Counted from the stretch's first letter, positions 31,302-41,116 are shown. The stretch: DNA of 64,000 bases from Oxalobacteraceae bacterium OTU3CAMAD1 (GCA_024123915.1 CP099650.1:2294001-2358000), one strand, 5' to 3'. Notes: generated by a model not told the origin, from the letters alone. Made by a program: numbers and translations.

Positions 31302-33548
31302 ATGATGAGCACTATCACTGAAAAAACCGTCTCGCAATCGATCAAGATCGAGGGCATGAGCTGCGCGTCCTGCGTTGGACGCGTGGAGCGCGTGCTCGCC
31401 GCCGTCGATGGCGTCAAACAGGTCAGCGTCAACCTGGCCACTGAAATGGCGCGCGTCGAGTCGGCGCTGCCGATCGATTTCGATGTGCTGCAACAGGCGA
31501 TCGACAAGGCCGGCTACCAGGCCAAGCCCGCGCCGGCGCCTTTCGCTCCCGCCACCCCGGCGGTGGTCGCCCCCGGCGCCAGCGGGGATGCGGTACTGCT
31601 GGCGGCGCTGCTGTCGCTGCCGTTGATGTTGCCGATGCTGCTAGAACTGGCCGGCGTCCACTGGATGCTCGACGGCCGCATTCAAATTCTGCTGGCAACC
31701 CCTGTGCAGTTCTGGCTCGGCGCGCGCTTCTACCGGGCCGGCTGGCTGGCCGCCCGCGCCCGCAGCGGCAATATGGATTTGCTGGTCGCGATCGGCACCA
31801 GCGCCGCTTATGGCTTGAGCGTCTACCAACTGCTGACCGCTACCTCGGCCATGCCGCATCTGTATTTCGAGGCCTCCGCCGTGGTCATCACCCTGGTATT
31901 GCTGGGTAAATGGCTGGAGGCGCGCGCGAAGCGGCAGACCACGTCCGCGATCCGCGCGCTGCAGGTGCTGCGGCCGGAATCGGCGCGCGTGCGTCGCGGC
32001 GACCAGGATGTCGAGGTTCCGATCGCGCAGGTGCTGCCCGGCGAGATGGTGGTTGTCCGTCCGGGCGAGCGCATCGCCGTCGACGGCGTGGTGGCCGAAG
32101 GCGCCAGCCACGTGGACGAAGCGCTGATCACCGGCGAAAGCCTGCCCGTGGCGCGTCATGCCGGCGACCGCGTGACCGGTGGCGCGATCAATGGCGAAGG
32201 CATGCTGCTGGTGCGCGTGACGGCGGTCGGCGCCGAGAGCACGCTGGCGCGCATCATCCGCCTGGTGGAGGACGCGCAGGCCGCCAAGGCACCGGTGCAG
32301 CATCTGGTGGACCGCGTCAGCGCGGTGTTCGTGCCGGTGGTGCTGGTATTGGCGCTGCTGACTTTAGTGGGCTGGTGGCTCGTGTCCGGCGATGGCGAGA
32401 CCGCCATCATCAACGCGGTGGCGGTGCTGGTGATCGCCTGTCCGTGCGCGCTGGGATTGGCGACGCCGGCCGCCATCATGGCCGGCACCGGCGTGGCCGC
32501 GCGCCACGGCATCCTGATCAAGGATGCGGAGGCGCTGGAGCTGGCGCATCGCATCACCACCGTGGCCTTCGATAAAACCGGCACGCTGACCGAAGGCAAA
32601 CCGTCGCTGGCGGTGTGCGAGCCGGCGACCGGCGTCATCGATGAGGCGCGACTGCTGCAACTGGCGGCGGCGGTGCAACGGGGCAGCGAGCACGCGCTCG
32701 CCCGCGCGGTACAGCAAGCCGCAGGGGAAGAATCTGCCGGCGCGCTTTTCGTCCCCACCGCCGCCGCCGACATCACCGCCTTGCCCGGACGCGGCGTCGC
32801 CGCGACGGTCGACGGCATGCGGCTGATCCTCGGCAGCACGCGCTTGATGACGGAGCAGGGCGTCGCGCTGACCGCGCTGGCGGCGCGCGCCGCCGAACTG
32901 GAAGGGCAAGGATTGACCGTCTCGTGGCTCGCCGAACAGTCGCCGCAACCGGTGCGCTTACTGGGTTTGCTGGCCTTCGGCGATCGTATCAAACCGAACG
33001 CCCGCGCCGCGATTGAAGCGCTGCACGCGCTCAATATCGAGACCGTGCTGCTGACCGGGGACAATCAGGGCAGCGCCGATCACGTCGGCGCGGCGCTTGG
33101 CGTCCGCAGGGTGGTCGCCAACATGCTGCCGGCCGATAAAGCCGCCGCCATCGGCGCCATGAAGCAGCCTGATAAATGCATCGCGATGGTCGGCGACGGC
33201 ATCAACGACGCGCCGGCGCTGGCCGCCGCCGATGTCGGCATCGCCATGTCCAGCGGCACCGACGTCGCCATGCACGCCGCCGGCATCACGCTGATGCGCG
33301 GCGACCCGGCGTTGGTGGCCGCCGCCATCTCGATCTCGCGCCGCAGCTACAGCAAGATCCGCCAGAACCTGTTCTGGGCGTTTGTCTATAACCTGGTCGG
33401 CATTCCGCTGGCCGCCTTCGGCCTGCTCAACCCCATGGTCGCCGGCGCCGCGATGGCGCTCAGCTCCGTCAGCGTGATCAGCAACGCGCTGCTGCTGCGC
33501 CGCTGGAAGCCCGACGCGCAACCCGTAAGTGAAGGAGGGAAGGTATGA
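31302..33548 (+). CDS. copA: Copper-exporting P1B-type ATPase
   Basis: A 748-residue Cu(I) export ATPase. An N-terminal heavy-metal domain (residues 13-78) has the CASC copper site at 21-24. The membrane metal site CPC is near residue 379, the actuator motif TGES near 277, the phosphorylation site DKTGT near 423, and GDGIND near 630. Eight membrane segments are expected. The ATG at 31302 (or 31305) follows a CueR-type promoter. The cueR gene overlaps its 3' end by 4 bases (ATGA). It exports cytoplasmic copper to the periplasm, receiving it from CopZ. Confidence 0.96.
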   Translation: MMSTITEKTVSQSIKIEGMSCASCVGRVERVLAAVDGVKQVSVNLATEMARVESALPIDFDVLQQAIDKAGYQAKPAPAPFAPATPAVVAPGASGDAVLLAALLSLPLMLPMLLELAGVHWMLDGRIQILLATPVQFWLGARFYRAGWLAARARSGNMDLLVAIGTSAAYGLSVYQLLTATSAMPHLYFEASAVVITLVLLGKWLEARAKRQTTSAIRALQVLRPESARVRRGDQDVEVPIAQVLPGEMVVVRPGERIAVDGVVAEGASHVDEALITGESLPVARHAGDRVTGGAINGEGMLLVRVTAVGAESTLARIIRLVEDAQAAKAPVQHLVDRVSAVFVPVVLVLALLTLVGWWLVSGDGETAIINAVAVLVIACPCALGLATPAAIMAGTGVAARHGILIKDAEALELAHRITTVAFDKTGTLTEGKPSLAVCEPATGVIDEARLLQLAAAVQRGSEHALARAVQQAAGEESAGALFVPTAAADITALPGRGVAATVDGMRLILGSTRLMTEQGVALTALAARAAELEGQGLTVSWLAEQSPQPVRLLGLLAFGDRIKPNARAAIEALHALNIETVLLTGDNQGSADHVGAALGVRRVVANMLPADKAAAIGAMKQPDKCIAMVGDGINDAPALAAADVGIAMSSGTDVAMHAAGITLMRGDPALVAAAISISRRSYSKIRQNLFWAFVYNLVGIPLAAFGLLNPMVAGAAMALSSVSVISNALLLRRWKPDAQPVSEGGKV

Positions 33549-33937
33549 ACATCGGACAAGCGGCCAGCGCCTCCGGCGTTTCGGCCAAGATGATTCGCTA
33601 CTACGAGAGCATCGCGCTGATTCCACCTGGGCGGCGCAGCGAATCGGGCTACCGCATCTATAGCGAGAACGACCTGCACGCGCTGCGCTTCGTCAAGCGG
33701 GCGCGCACGCTGGGCTTCTCGCTGGACCAGATCCGCGACCTGCTGTCGCTGTGGCAGAACAAGGAACGCGCCAGCGCCGACGTGAAAAGAATCGCCCTCG
33801 GCCACGTCGCCGAGCTAAACCAACGCATCGGGGAGCTGACCGAAATGCGCGACACGCTGCAAACGCTGGCGCGCTGCTGTAAGGGCAACGACAGGCCGGA
33901 TTGCCCCATTCTTCAAAGCCTCGCCGATCCCAGGTAG
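33545..33937 (+). CDS. cueR: Copper-responsive MerR-family regulator
   Basis: A 130-residue MerR-family protein. The winged helix reads [20 protein letters not shown] and the dimerisation helix follows. The C-terminal metal loop is [12 protein letters not shown], with the two Cys eight residues apart exactly as in CueR (C112/C120 in E. coli), which indicates monovalent copper. The ATG at 33545 overlaps the copA stop (ATGA). Two CueR-type promoters are visible in the window, one before copA and one before copZ. Confidence 0.94.
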   Translation: MNIGQAASASGVSAKMIRYYESIALIPPGRRSESGYRIYSENDLHALRFVKRARTLGFSLDQIRDLLSLWQNKERASADVKRIALGHVAELNQRIGELTEMRDTLQTLARCCKGNDRPDCPILQSLADPR

Positions 33938-33979
33938 CCCGGAGACCCGGCGTATCTGTCCGGGCGCGCCGGAACCACG

Positions 33980-34183
33980 TATAATCGCCAGGTTTTGGTG
34001 CCCGCGCGTCCGTCTGGATGCGCAGTTAAACGGGAAACATGGCGCTGGCCCAGCCAGCCAACATGTGCTGCCCCCGCAACGGTAAACAAGCGTCGTCGCC
34101 GACGACTATCCGCCTCGCTACACCACTGTGCTTTTGCATGGGAAGGTCAGGTGGATTTGCTTGCGAGCCCGGATACCGGCCAA
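33980..34183 (+). ncRNA. Cobalamin (AdoCbl-type) riboswitch
   Basis: A TATAAT at 33980-33985 is the likely -10, so transcription starts about where the aptamer does. The leader contains the landmark elements of the RF00174 class in order: GGTGCC near 33997, GTTAAACGGGAA near 34025, the B12 box GCTGCCCCCGCAACGGTA (34066-34083), CACTG near 34123, GGGAAGG near 34140 and GCGAGCCCGGATACCGGCC (34163-34181). It controls the downstream channel-DUF2149-cobN operon, presumably shutting it off when B12 is abundant. Confidence 0.93.
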
Positions 34184-34213
34184 AGAGGTGGAAGCGCCCA
34201 GGCGCTTCCTTTC

Positions 34214-34241
34214 AAGCCGCTCACGGGGAGGTGAGTGGCTT
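34214..34241 (+). promoter_or_regulatory. Riboswitch expression-platform hairpin over the ribosome-binding site
   Basis: AAGCCGCTCAC (34214-34224) pairs with GTGAGTGGCTT (34231-34241), with one G-U pair, around a GGGGAG loop. The Shine-Dalgarno sequence GGAGGTGA (34228-34234 region) and the TTG start at 34240 are in this hairpin. No T-run follows, so regulation is most likely at translation initiation. A second short hairpin (34191-34208) lies just upstream. Confidence 0.6.
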
Positions 34242-34860
34242 GCTTCTGTCGCTGGATCATTCAATGCCTAACCTGCCTGCCGACGCGGCCATCCGCTCGA
34301 TCGAGACGCTGCTGTACTCCATTTCCAACGTGTTGTATCTGCCCGTGCTGCTAGGGATCGCGGCGCTGACCTTGTACATGCTGGTGTGCTTCGGCACTTT
34401 CGGCGCCGAATGGATCGAGCGCCGGCGCGGCGTGCGCATGCTGGTGGCCACCGCCCGCCACGACATGGCGGCCGTGCTGACGGCGCAGGAGGGCGAGCCG
34501 GGACTCGACGCGCGCCTCGAGCGCGTGGTGCAGCGCACCGACGCCGCCGGCGTGCGCCGGCTGGACGGCGTGCGCTTCGTAGTGCGGGTCGGCCCTGCGC
34601 TCGGTCTGATGGGCACCCTGATCCCGATGGGTATCTCGCTCGCCGGTCTGGCGCAGGGCAATTTACCGAAGATGGCCGAATCGATGACGACCGCCTTCAC
34701 CGCCACCGTGGTCGGCCTGGCGTGCAGCGTGTGCGCCTATGTTCTGAGCCTGGTGCGCGAGCACTGGCTGCGCAGCGACCTGACCGACATCGCCTATGCC
34801 GCCGAAACCATGCTGGCGACCCACGGGCACAAGCCGCACCTGATGCGCGTGGAGGCCTGA
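34240..34860 (+). CDS. MotA/TolQ/ExbB-type proton-channel protein
   Basis: A 206-residue inner-membrane protein. Helix 1 is at about residues 25-48 (VLYLPVLLGIAALTLYMLV). Helices 2 and 3 form the family signature GPALGLMGTLIPMGISLAGL ... TTAFTATVVGLACSVCAYVL (about 124-172), with the conserved small and Thr residues of the proton path. The TTG at 34240 was chosen because GGGGAGG lies 8 bases upstream and a riboswitch hairpin covers both; an ATG at 34264 is the alternative. It is followed one base later by the DUF2149 gene. It probably uses the proton gradient to drive work by its neighbours. Confidence 0.85.
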   Translation: MLLSLDHSMPNLPADAAIRSIETLLYSISNVLYLPVLLGIAALTLYMLVCFGTFGAEWIERRRGVRMLVATARHDMAAVLTAQEGEPGLDARLERVVQRTDAAGVRRLDGVRFVVRVGPALGLMGTLIPMGISLAGLAQGNLPKMAESMTTAFTATVVGLACSVCAYVLSLVREHWLRSDLTDIAYAAETMLATHGHKPHLMRVEA

Positions 34861-34861
34861 T

Positions 34862-35203
34862 ATGGCCATGCGATTTATGAACCGCCACCGCTACGGCCGC
34901 ATCGGCGAGCACACCGAGGACCCGCTGGCCGGCGTCGCCAACCTGTTCGACGCCAGCATCGTCTTCATCGTCGCCATGATGCTGGCGCTGTTCTCGGCCT
35001 GGAACATGATGGACCTGCTGGACCCCAATTCCGAAGTCACCATCGCCAAAAAGAGTGCGGACGGCCGGGTTGAAGTGCTGACCAAGAAGGGCGCCGAGAT
35101 CACGGTAAGCCGCGTCAGCGACAAGCCATTGTCCGGTTCCGGCAAGCGCCTGGGCACCGCCTACCAACTGCCGGACGGGAAGGTCGTATATGTTCCGGAA
35201 TAA
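34862..35203 (+). CDS. DUF2149 membrane protein
   Basis: A 113-residue protein starting MAMRFMNRHRYGRIGEHTED. One membrane helix (about 24-46, LFDASIVFIVAMMLALFSAW) follows the DPLAGVANLFD motif that I associate with DUF2149. The rest (about 50-113) is a small beta-type periplasmic domain, the topology of ExbD/TolR-like proteins that partner a MotA/TolQ/ExbB channel. It begins one base after the channel gene and its last 14 bases overlap the chelatase gene. Confidence 0.85.
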   Translation: MAMRFMNRHRYGRIGEHTEDPLAGVANLFDASIVFIVAMMLALFSAWNMMDLLDPNSEVTIAKKSADGRVEVLTKKGAEITVSRVSDKPLSGSGKRLGTAYQLPDGKVVYVPE

Positions 35204-38200
35204 GCGTTTTGGAGTGCTGGAAGTTGTTTTACTGCTGCTGATTTCCTTCTTCATCGTCGGTTATGTGCATTCGGCGCAGGCGCCGCGCACCCTCGCGCTG
35301 ATGCTCGGCGATGTCGAGTCGCGGCCGGCGGTGCTGGCGGTGCGTGGGTTGCAGGCGGAGCTGAAGGCGCTCAATGTCGTCATCCGCATCATCCCCAACA
35401 ACGGCATGACGCAGGCCGACCGCAATGCCCTGGCCAGCGCCGATGTGGCGGTCGTCAACGCCAAGGGCAGGCTGGCGATGGCGGGACTCAAGGACGAACT
35501 GCAGGCGCTGAGGAAGTCGCGGCATCCCGTGTTCGCTGTCGGCGGCGCGATCGACGACAGCATCCGCGAGATGGGCGTCCAGGACGACAAGACCATCCAG
35601 CAGTATCACAGCGAGGGCGGCATCGAGAACATGGGCAACCTGCTGCGCTACATCCTGCGCCAGCATTTCGGCTCGAAGCTGGAGGTGGCGCCGGTGCACG
35701 CGATGCCCGATGTCGGCCTGTACGACGTCGCCGCCAACCGCACCTACAGCAGCTACGAGCACTATTTGCAGGGCTATGCCAACTACAAGACCGGCGCGCC
35801 GTGGATCGCTGTGCCGTTCTATCGCGCCAGCCTGGTGGCGGGGCAAACCTTGCCGCTGGCGGCCATCGTCGCGCGGCTCGAAGCGGGCGGCTATAACGTG
35901 TTGCCGGTGTTCGGCTATCCGTACGATGTGCCGCTGCGTTTTCTGTTCGATGAAAGCGGCAAGAGCCGCGTCGACCTGATCGTCGCGCTGGGCATGAAGG
36001 TCGGCGGCACCGCCAATACGGGCGCGCTGCTCGACAAGACCGGCGTCCCGGCGATCAACGCCATCACCCTGAGCCAGCACACGGCGGCGCAATGGCGCGA
36101 ATCGAAGATCGGCCTCGATATCATCGAACGCACTTGGCAGTTGGCCGGCGCCGAGATGGCCGGACTGATACAGCCGACGGTGGTCGCCAGCCGTGAACGC
36201 ATCAGCGATGCGCAGACCGGCCTGGCCTATGTCGAGGAGACGCCGATCCCCGAGCGCATCGAGCGGCTCAACGAGCGCGTGGCCGCCTGGCTGGCCTTGC
36301 GCCAGAAAGCCAATGGCGACAAACGCATCGCCATGATTTACTTTAACTACCCGCATGGTTCCGAGACCATCGGCGCTGCGTATCTGAACGTGCTGCCGGA
36401 GAGTTTGTGGCAAATCGTCCAGCGCCTGAAACGCGACGGCTATCAGACGGGTGACGCGCTGCCGGCCGGCGAGGCCGAGCTGCAAGGCGAGATCCAGCAG
36501 TGGGGGAATTACCCCGGAAAATCCAAGGGCGACTACATGACGGGCCTGAAGCATCTGGCCGAAAGCGGCCAGGCGCTGCTGGTGCCGCTGGCCGACTATC
36601 AGGCGTGGTTCGCCAAATTGCCGCAGACGCTGCGCGATTCCATCCTGGCGTCATGGGGCAAGCCGGAAAGCGCACCGGTGCTGTGGCGCGACGCCAAGGG
36701 GCAGCCTTTCTTCGTTTATCCGGCGCGCCGCTTCGGCAATGTGCTGATGGCGCCGCAGCCCGGCCGCGCGTGGGAGCAGAACCTGGAGAAACTGCACAAC
36801 GAAGTGAGCATGCCGCCTAGCCATGAGTACATCGCCTTTTACCTTTGGCTGCAGAAGGGCTTCCAGGCCAACGCGGTGATGCACATCGGCACCCACGGCA
36901 CGCAGGAGTGGCTGAGCGGTAAAGAGGCCGGCCTGTCCGAGGACGATCCGACCGAGGCGCTGATCGGCGCCATGCCGAATATTTATCCGTACGTGATGGA
37001 CGACGTGGGCGAGGGCATACAGGCCAAGCGGCGCGGCATGGCCACCATCATCGACCACATGACGCCACCGTTCGATATTGCGGGCCTCAATCCGGACCTG
37101 CGGGAGCTTGGCGCGCTGCTCAACGACCACCGCGTGGCCGAGCAAAAAAGCCCGCTGCTGGCGCGCAGCCATCTGCTGGCGCTGAACCGCATGGCGGCCA
37201 AAAGCGGCGTGTTGAAGGACATGAAGAAGACCGAGCTCAAAACCGAAGCCGACATGGAGGCGCTTGAAGAATATCTGGACGATACCGGCAACAAGCTGAC
37301 ACCTTTCGGACTGCACACCTTCGGCGTTGCGCCGACGGCGGAGCGGCGCAACGCCACGGCACGCGCGGTCGTCAGTCTGGATACCGGCGCCACCACCGAG
37401 CAAAAAACCAAACGTATCGCGCAGCTGGAAGACGATATCGAACGCAGCGCGGCGCTGGAACTGGACCGATTGCTGGAGGCCCTGTCGGGCCGCTACATCC
37501 CGGCCGGCGCCAGCGCGGACCTGGTGCGCAATCCGGACGCGCTGCCGACCGGCCGCAATTTCTTTGGCCTCGATCCGTCGCGTATTCCCAGCAAGACCAC
37601 CTACGAGGCGGGCGCCAAACTCGCGCGACAGCTGGTCGACGATTATCGCAAACGCCATGGCGTGTATCCGGACAAATTGAGCATGAACCTGTGGGGTGTG
37701 GAGACCTCGCGCCACGAGGGCATCATGGAAGCGCAGGCGATGGCGCTGATGGGCGTGCGTCCGACCTGGGATGAACGCGGCCGCGTGACCGGTGTCGAAG
37801 CGCTGACCCGCAAGGAACTGGGACGCCCGCGTGTCGACGTGACGCTGATCTCGTCGGGCCTGTTCCGCGACCTGTTCGGCAATCTGCTGGCGTTGATGGA
37901 CAAGGCGGCGCAACTGGCGCAGCAACAGGACGATCTGGGCGCGGCCGCCGACACCGGCCCGTCGGGCAACGTGATGCAGGAGCATAGCCGCAAAACCGCC
38001 GCCGCCTTGCAGGCGAACGGCATTTCCGCCGACGAGGCGCGGCGCATGGCGTCGGTGCGCATCTTCGGCGTGCCGAGTGGCGCGTACGGGACGCAGATCG
38101 AAAAACTGATCCCGCTGACGAACGCCTGGAAGAACGAGAAGGAAGTGGCGGACGTGTTCATCAACCGTATGAGCCATCCCTTTGGCGCCGGCTATTGGGG

Positions 38201-39293
38201 CGACGACAATGCCAATCCGGCGCAGCGGCGCGAGTTGTTCAAGCAGGCCATCAGCGGCAGCAAGATCGCGCTACACAGCCGCTCCAGCAATCTGTTCGCG
38301 ACGTTGGACAACGACGACTTCTTCCAGTACCTGGGCGGCACCGCGATGGCGATCCGCAGCGTGGACGGCAAGACGCCGGAGGTGGTAGTGAGCGATCTGT
38401 CCAATCCGCGCAAGCCGGGCCACAAGACGCTGGAGCAGTACATGGGCCAGGAGATGCAGTCGCGCTATCTCAATCCAAAGTGGGCCGACAGCATGCTGAA
38501 GGAAGGATATTCCGGCGCGCGCTACATCAACCGCGTGGTCGACTATCTGTGGGCCTGGCAGGTGACGGTCCCGGAGGTGGTCGACAGCAGCAAATGGCAG
38601 CGCATGTACGACACCTACGTGGCCGACCGCCATGGCCTGAAAGTGCGCGAGCGCTTTGCCGCCAGCGGCAACCTGCGCGCGTACCAGGCCGTGACGGACC
38701 GCATGCTGAGCGCCATCGAGCGTGGATACTGGCAGCCGGGCGACGCGGTGCGCGACAATCTCACGCGGCAGAACGCGCGGGCGATCAAGGAGGCGGGCGT
38801 GTCGTGCAGCGCAGACTCGTGCAGCAAGGCGACGTTGAAGATCGCGCCGGAGTTCACCGGCCAGTTCGTGCCGAACGTCGGTTCCAATCCTGCGATCGCG
38901 CGCGGGGCGGCTGCGGCCGGGCGTGCGGGCGGTTCGGCGCCGTCGGCGCAGCCGGTGGCGGCAGCGCCGGGGCAGCAGCAGGCCAACGACGCCGCGATGA
39001 AGGCCGCGCTGGCGGACCTGCAGGTGCTGCAGGCGAAGTCGCAGGAGCTGCAACCGGTGCCGGCGCCGCGCGCCAAAGCCAAACCGGTCGACCCGGCGCC
39101 GGCATCGTTTGCGAAAACCGAGCTGGCCGACGCCAAGGTAAGCGGGTTTGAAATGCAGACCTTGGCCAATCTCAGTCCGGCGCAGAAGACGGTGGGCACG
39201 CTGGCGTTGCTGGCGCTGGCCGCCGGCCTGGTGGGAGCCGGCTATGTTGGACGTCGCAAGAAGTTGAAGAAACTGAGTGGAATGCTGAATTAA
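35190..39293 (+). CDS. cobN: CobN-family chelatase, exported and membrane-anchored
   Basis: A 1367-residue CobN/BchH-superfamily protein. The core has the family motifs, notably MHIGTHGTQEWLSGKEAGL near residue 564 followed by MPNIYPYVMDDVGEGIQAKR and late GVETSRHEGIMEAQAMALMG. Unlike cytoplasmic CobN it starts with a signal sequence (FGVLEVVLLLLISFFIVGYV, residues 8-27). It ends with a Pro/Ala-rich linker (about 1230-1320) and a membrane helix (VGTLALLALAAGLVGAGYVG, about 1331-1350) with a basic tail, so the large domain should lie in the periplasm. No cobS or cobT is in the window. It overlaps the DUF2149 gene and is under riboswitch control. Confidence 0.9.
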   Translation: MFRNKRFGVLEVVLLLLISFFIVGYVHSAQAPRTLALMLGDVESRPAVLAVRGLQAELKALNVVIRIIPNNGMTQADRNALASADVAVVNAKGRLAMAGLKDELQALRKSRHPVFAVGGAIDDSIREMGVQDDKTIQQYHSEGGIENMGNLLRYILRQHFGSKLEVAPVHAMPDVGLYDVAANRTYSSYEHYLQGYANYKTGAPWIAVPFYRASLVAGQTLPLAAIVARLEAGGYNVLPVFGYPYDVPLRFLFDESGKSRVDLIVALGMKVGGTANTGALLDKTGVPAINAITLSQHTAAQWRESKIGLDIIERTWQLAGAEMAGLIQPTVVASRERISDAQTGLAYVEETPIPERIERLNERVAAWLALRQKANGDKRIAMIYFNYPHGSETIGAAYLNVLPESLWQIVQRLKRDGYQTGDALPAGEAELQGEIQQWGNYPGKSKGDYMTGLKHLAESGQALLVPLADYQAWFAKLPQTLRDSILASWGKPESAPVLWRDAKGQPFFVYPARRFGNVLMAPQPGRAWEQNLEKLHNEVSMPPSHEYIAFYLWLQKGFQANAVMHIGTHGTQEWLSGKEAGLSEDDPTEALIGAMPNIYPYVMDDVGEGIQAKRRGMATIIDHMTPPFDIAGLNPDLRELGALLNDHRVAEQKSPLLARSHLLALNRMAAKSGVLKDMKKTELKTEADMEALEEYLDDTGNKLTPFGLHTFGVAPTAERRNATARAVVSLDTGATTEQKTKRIAQLEDDIERSAALELDRLLEALSGRYIPAGASADLVRNPDALPTGRNFFGLDPSRIPSKTTYEAGAKLARQLVDDYRKRHGVYPDKLSMNLWGVETSRHEGIMEAQAMALMGVRPTWDERGRVTGVEALTRKELGRPRVDVTLISSGLFRDLFGNLLALMDKAAQLAQQQDDLGAAADTGPSGNVMQEHSRKTAAALQANGISADEARRMASVRIFGVPSGAYGTQIEKLIPLTNAWKNEKEVADVFINRMSHPFGAGYWGDDNANPAQRRELFKQAISGSKIALHSRSSNLFATLDNDDFFQYLGGTAMAIRSVDGKTPEVVVSDLSNPRKPGHKTLEQYMGQEMQSRYLNPKWADSMLKEGYSGARYINRVVDYLWAWQVTVPEVVDSSKWQRMYDTYVADRHGLKVRERFAASGNLRAYQAVTDRMLSAIERGYWQPGDAVRDNLTRQNARAIKEAGVSCSADSCSKATLKIAPEFTGQFVPNVGSNPAIARGAAAAGRAGGSAPSAQPVAAAPGQQQANDAAMKAALADLQVLQAKSQELQPVPAPRAKAKPVDPAPASFAKTELADAKVSGFEMQTLANLSPAQKTVGTLALLALAAGLVGAGYVGRRKKLKKLSGMLN

Positions 39294-39328
39294 ATTTCAT
39301 TTGCATGCCCGCTGACGGCTCATCGATG

Positions 39329-39366
39329 GCGGATTACGGTGTTCCGCCTAATCCGCCCTACGTGTC
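39329..39366. repeat. REP-like repeat, right-half type
   Basis: GCGGATTACGGTGTTCCGCC and TAATCCGCCCTACGTGTC together form the hairpin core GCGGATTA...TAATCCGC plus the CCCTACGTGTC tail. It pairs with the inverted copy at 39425 to make a two-unit element between cobN and the convergent TSUP gene. Confidence 0.85.
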
Positions 39367-39424
39367 GCCGTGGTCAAGCGACGGCCAGGTTGACAGGAGC
39401 CATGAATTCCGATTCTCGCGAGGA

Positions 39425-39459
39425 GACACGTAGGGCGGATTAGCGAAGCGTAATCCGCC
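39425..39459. repeat. REP-like repeat, left-half type
   Basis: GACACGTAGGGCGGATTAGC then GAAGCGTAATCCGCC. This is the inverse of the copy at 39329, separated from it by 58 unrelated bases. The TSUP stop codon is at 39494, so the pair lies between two convergent genes and may terminate both. Confidence 0.85.
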
Positions 39460-39493
39460 AAGCGCCGTCGGCGGCCCAAAACGCGCAACGGCA

Positions 39494-40255
39494 TCAACGC
39501 ACAAACATCCAAACCGTCAACGCCGCGCCGACCAGAACCACGAACCCCCGCATCACCTTCTCCGGCAAACGGTGAATCAACCATCCGCCGCACAAGCCGC
39601 CGGCGATCCCACCGACGCACAGTGCCAGCGCCGCCGGCCAGCTGATCAACCCCGACGTCGCGAAGATCATCGCCGCCACCGCGTTCATGGCCATCGCCAG
39701 CACGTTCTTGGTGGCTGCCGCCATGCGTACCTGCTGCCCCGCGACGGTCAGCGCCGCCAGCATCAAAAAGCCGATGCCGCCGCCGAAGTAACCACCATAA
39801 ATCGAAATACATCCCTGCGCCAGCACCAGCGCCCAGCGCGGCATGCCGCTGGCCGCGTGCAGCGGTTTTTTGCGGAAGCTCCCCCACGCGAACACGCTGG
39901 TGGCGAACAGCACCAGCCACGGCACCAGCCGCTCGAAGAACGAGGCCGGGGTATTCAACAGCAGCACGGCGCCGAACACGCCGCCGATGGCGCTGATGAC
40001 CAGCATCTGGCGGAACGTCAGCGGACCGACGTCGCCCACCAGCTTGCGCCCCGCGTAGGCGGACGTGATCTGGCTTGGGAACAGCGCGATGGTCGACGTC
40101 ATGTTGGCGGCCAGCGGATTCAATCCGGCCAGCAGCAGGGCGGGGAAGGTGATGAACGAGCCGCCGCCGGCCAGCGCGTTTTGCACGCCGGCGAGGAATC
40201 CGGCGGCGGCGACCATCAGGACGATGTGAATTTCAAGCGGTGGAACTGGCGGCAT
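39494..40255 (-). CDS. TSUP (TauE/SafE) family permease
   Basis: A 253-residue polytopic inner-membrane protein of the TauE/SafE family (PF01925). Its two homologous halves each begin with the small-residue motif: AAGFLAGVQNALAGGGSFIT near residue 18 and GGYFGGGIGFLMLAALTV near 153. About eight membrane segments are predicted. Members export sulfite, sulfoacetate or related anions; the substrate here cannot be told. The start at 40255 (MPPVPPLEIHIV) leaves an ordinary gap to the divergent GST gene. Confidence 0.92.
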   Translation of the reverse strand: MPPVPPLEIHIVLMVAAAGFLAGVQNALAGGGSFITFPALLLAGLNPLAANMTSTIALFPSQITSAYAGRKLVGDVGPLTFRQMLVISAIGGVFGAVLLLNTPASFFERLVPWLVLFATSVFAWGSFRKKPLHAASGMPRWALVLAQGCISIYGGYFGGGIGFLMLAALTVAGQQVRMAAATKNVLAMAMNAVAAMIFATSGLISWPAALALCVGGIAGGLCGGWLIHRLPEKVMRGFVVLVGAALTVWMFVR

Positions 40256-40390
40256 GGTCGGGGCGCAGACATGGTGGATGTGGAAGCGGACGGAACATTA
40301 GTTTCCGTTCGATTATAACCGTGGCCGGAAAAGCTTTCCGGCGAGGCGATTGTGCGACGGGCATGCGCCGGTGGTGCTACGATATTTCGC

Positions 40391-41110
40391 ATGACGACAC
40401 CATACCAACTCTATTACTGGGACGGCCTGCAGGGCCGCGGCGAATTCGTGCGGTTGGCGCTGGAGGAGGCGGCCATCCCTTACGACGATGTGGCGCGCCG
40501 CAAGAAGGGCATGCCGGCGTTGATGGCAAGCCTGGACGGCGACAAGGTCGATCATCCATCGTTTGCGCCGCCGGTGCTGCGCGCGGGGGAGCTGTTGATC
40601 GGGCAGACGCCCAATATCCTGCTGTTCCTCGGCGCGCGGCATGGCCTTGCGCCGCGCGCCGAGGCGGGGCGCTTGTGGGCCAACCAGCTGCAGCTGACCA
40701 TCTCCGACATCGTCGCGGAGGCGCACGATACGCATCATCCCATCTCCACCAATAAGTACTACGAAGACCAGAAGAAGGAAGCCAAGGCGCGCGCGAAGGA
40801 TTTCAGGGAGGCGCGCATACCGAAGTTCCTGGACTATTTCGAGGGCGTGGTGCAACGCAATCCGGGACGCGGCGGCTGGACCATCGGCTCGCGCCTGTCG
40901 TATGTCGATTTGTCGCTGTTCCAGCTGATCGAAGGCTTGCGCTACGCGTTCCCGAAGACGATGGCGAAGCTCGAACCATCGTATCCCGGCCTTGTAGCCT
41001 TGCGTGACAAGGTGGCGGCACGTCCCAATATCGCCGCCTACGTGGGCTCGAAGCGGCGCATCCCCTTCAACGAAGACGGCATCTTCCGCCACTACCCCGA
41101 GCTGGAGTAA
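40391..41110 (+). CDS. Glutathione S-transferase family protein
   Basis: A 239-residue protein with an N-terminal thioredoxin-like domain (MTTPYQLYYWDGLQGRGEFV) carrying the Tyr/Arg pattern of sigma/alpha-like GSTs, and a helical C-terminal domain from about residue 95. The end of the first domain, GQTPNILLFLGARHGL, is the usual helix-3 contact with glutathione. The ATG at 40391 gives the standard start; an in-frame ATG at 40352 adds 13 non-conserved residues. It is convergent with the S53 peptidase gene and shares a hairpin terminator with it. Confidence 0.9.
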   Translation: MTTPYQLYYWDGLQGRGEFVRLALEEAAIPYDDVARRKKGMPALMASLDGDKVDHPSFAPPVLRAGELLIGQTPNILLFLGARHGLAPRAEAGRLWANQLQLTISDIVAEAHDTHHPISTNKYYEDQKKEAKARAKDFREARIPKFLDYFEGVVQRNPGRGGWTIGSRLSYVDLSLFQLIEGLRYAFPKTMAKLEPSYPGLVALRDKVAARPNIAAYVGSKRRIPFNEDGIFRHYPELE

Positions 41111-41116
41111 GTGGAA

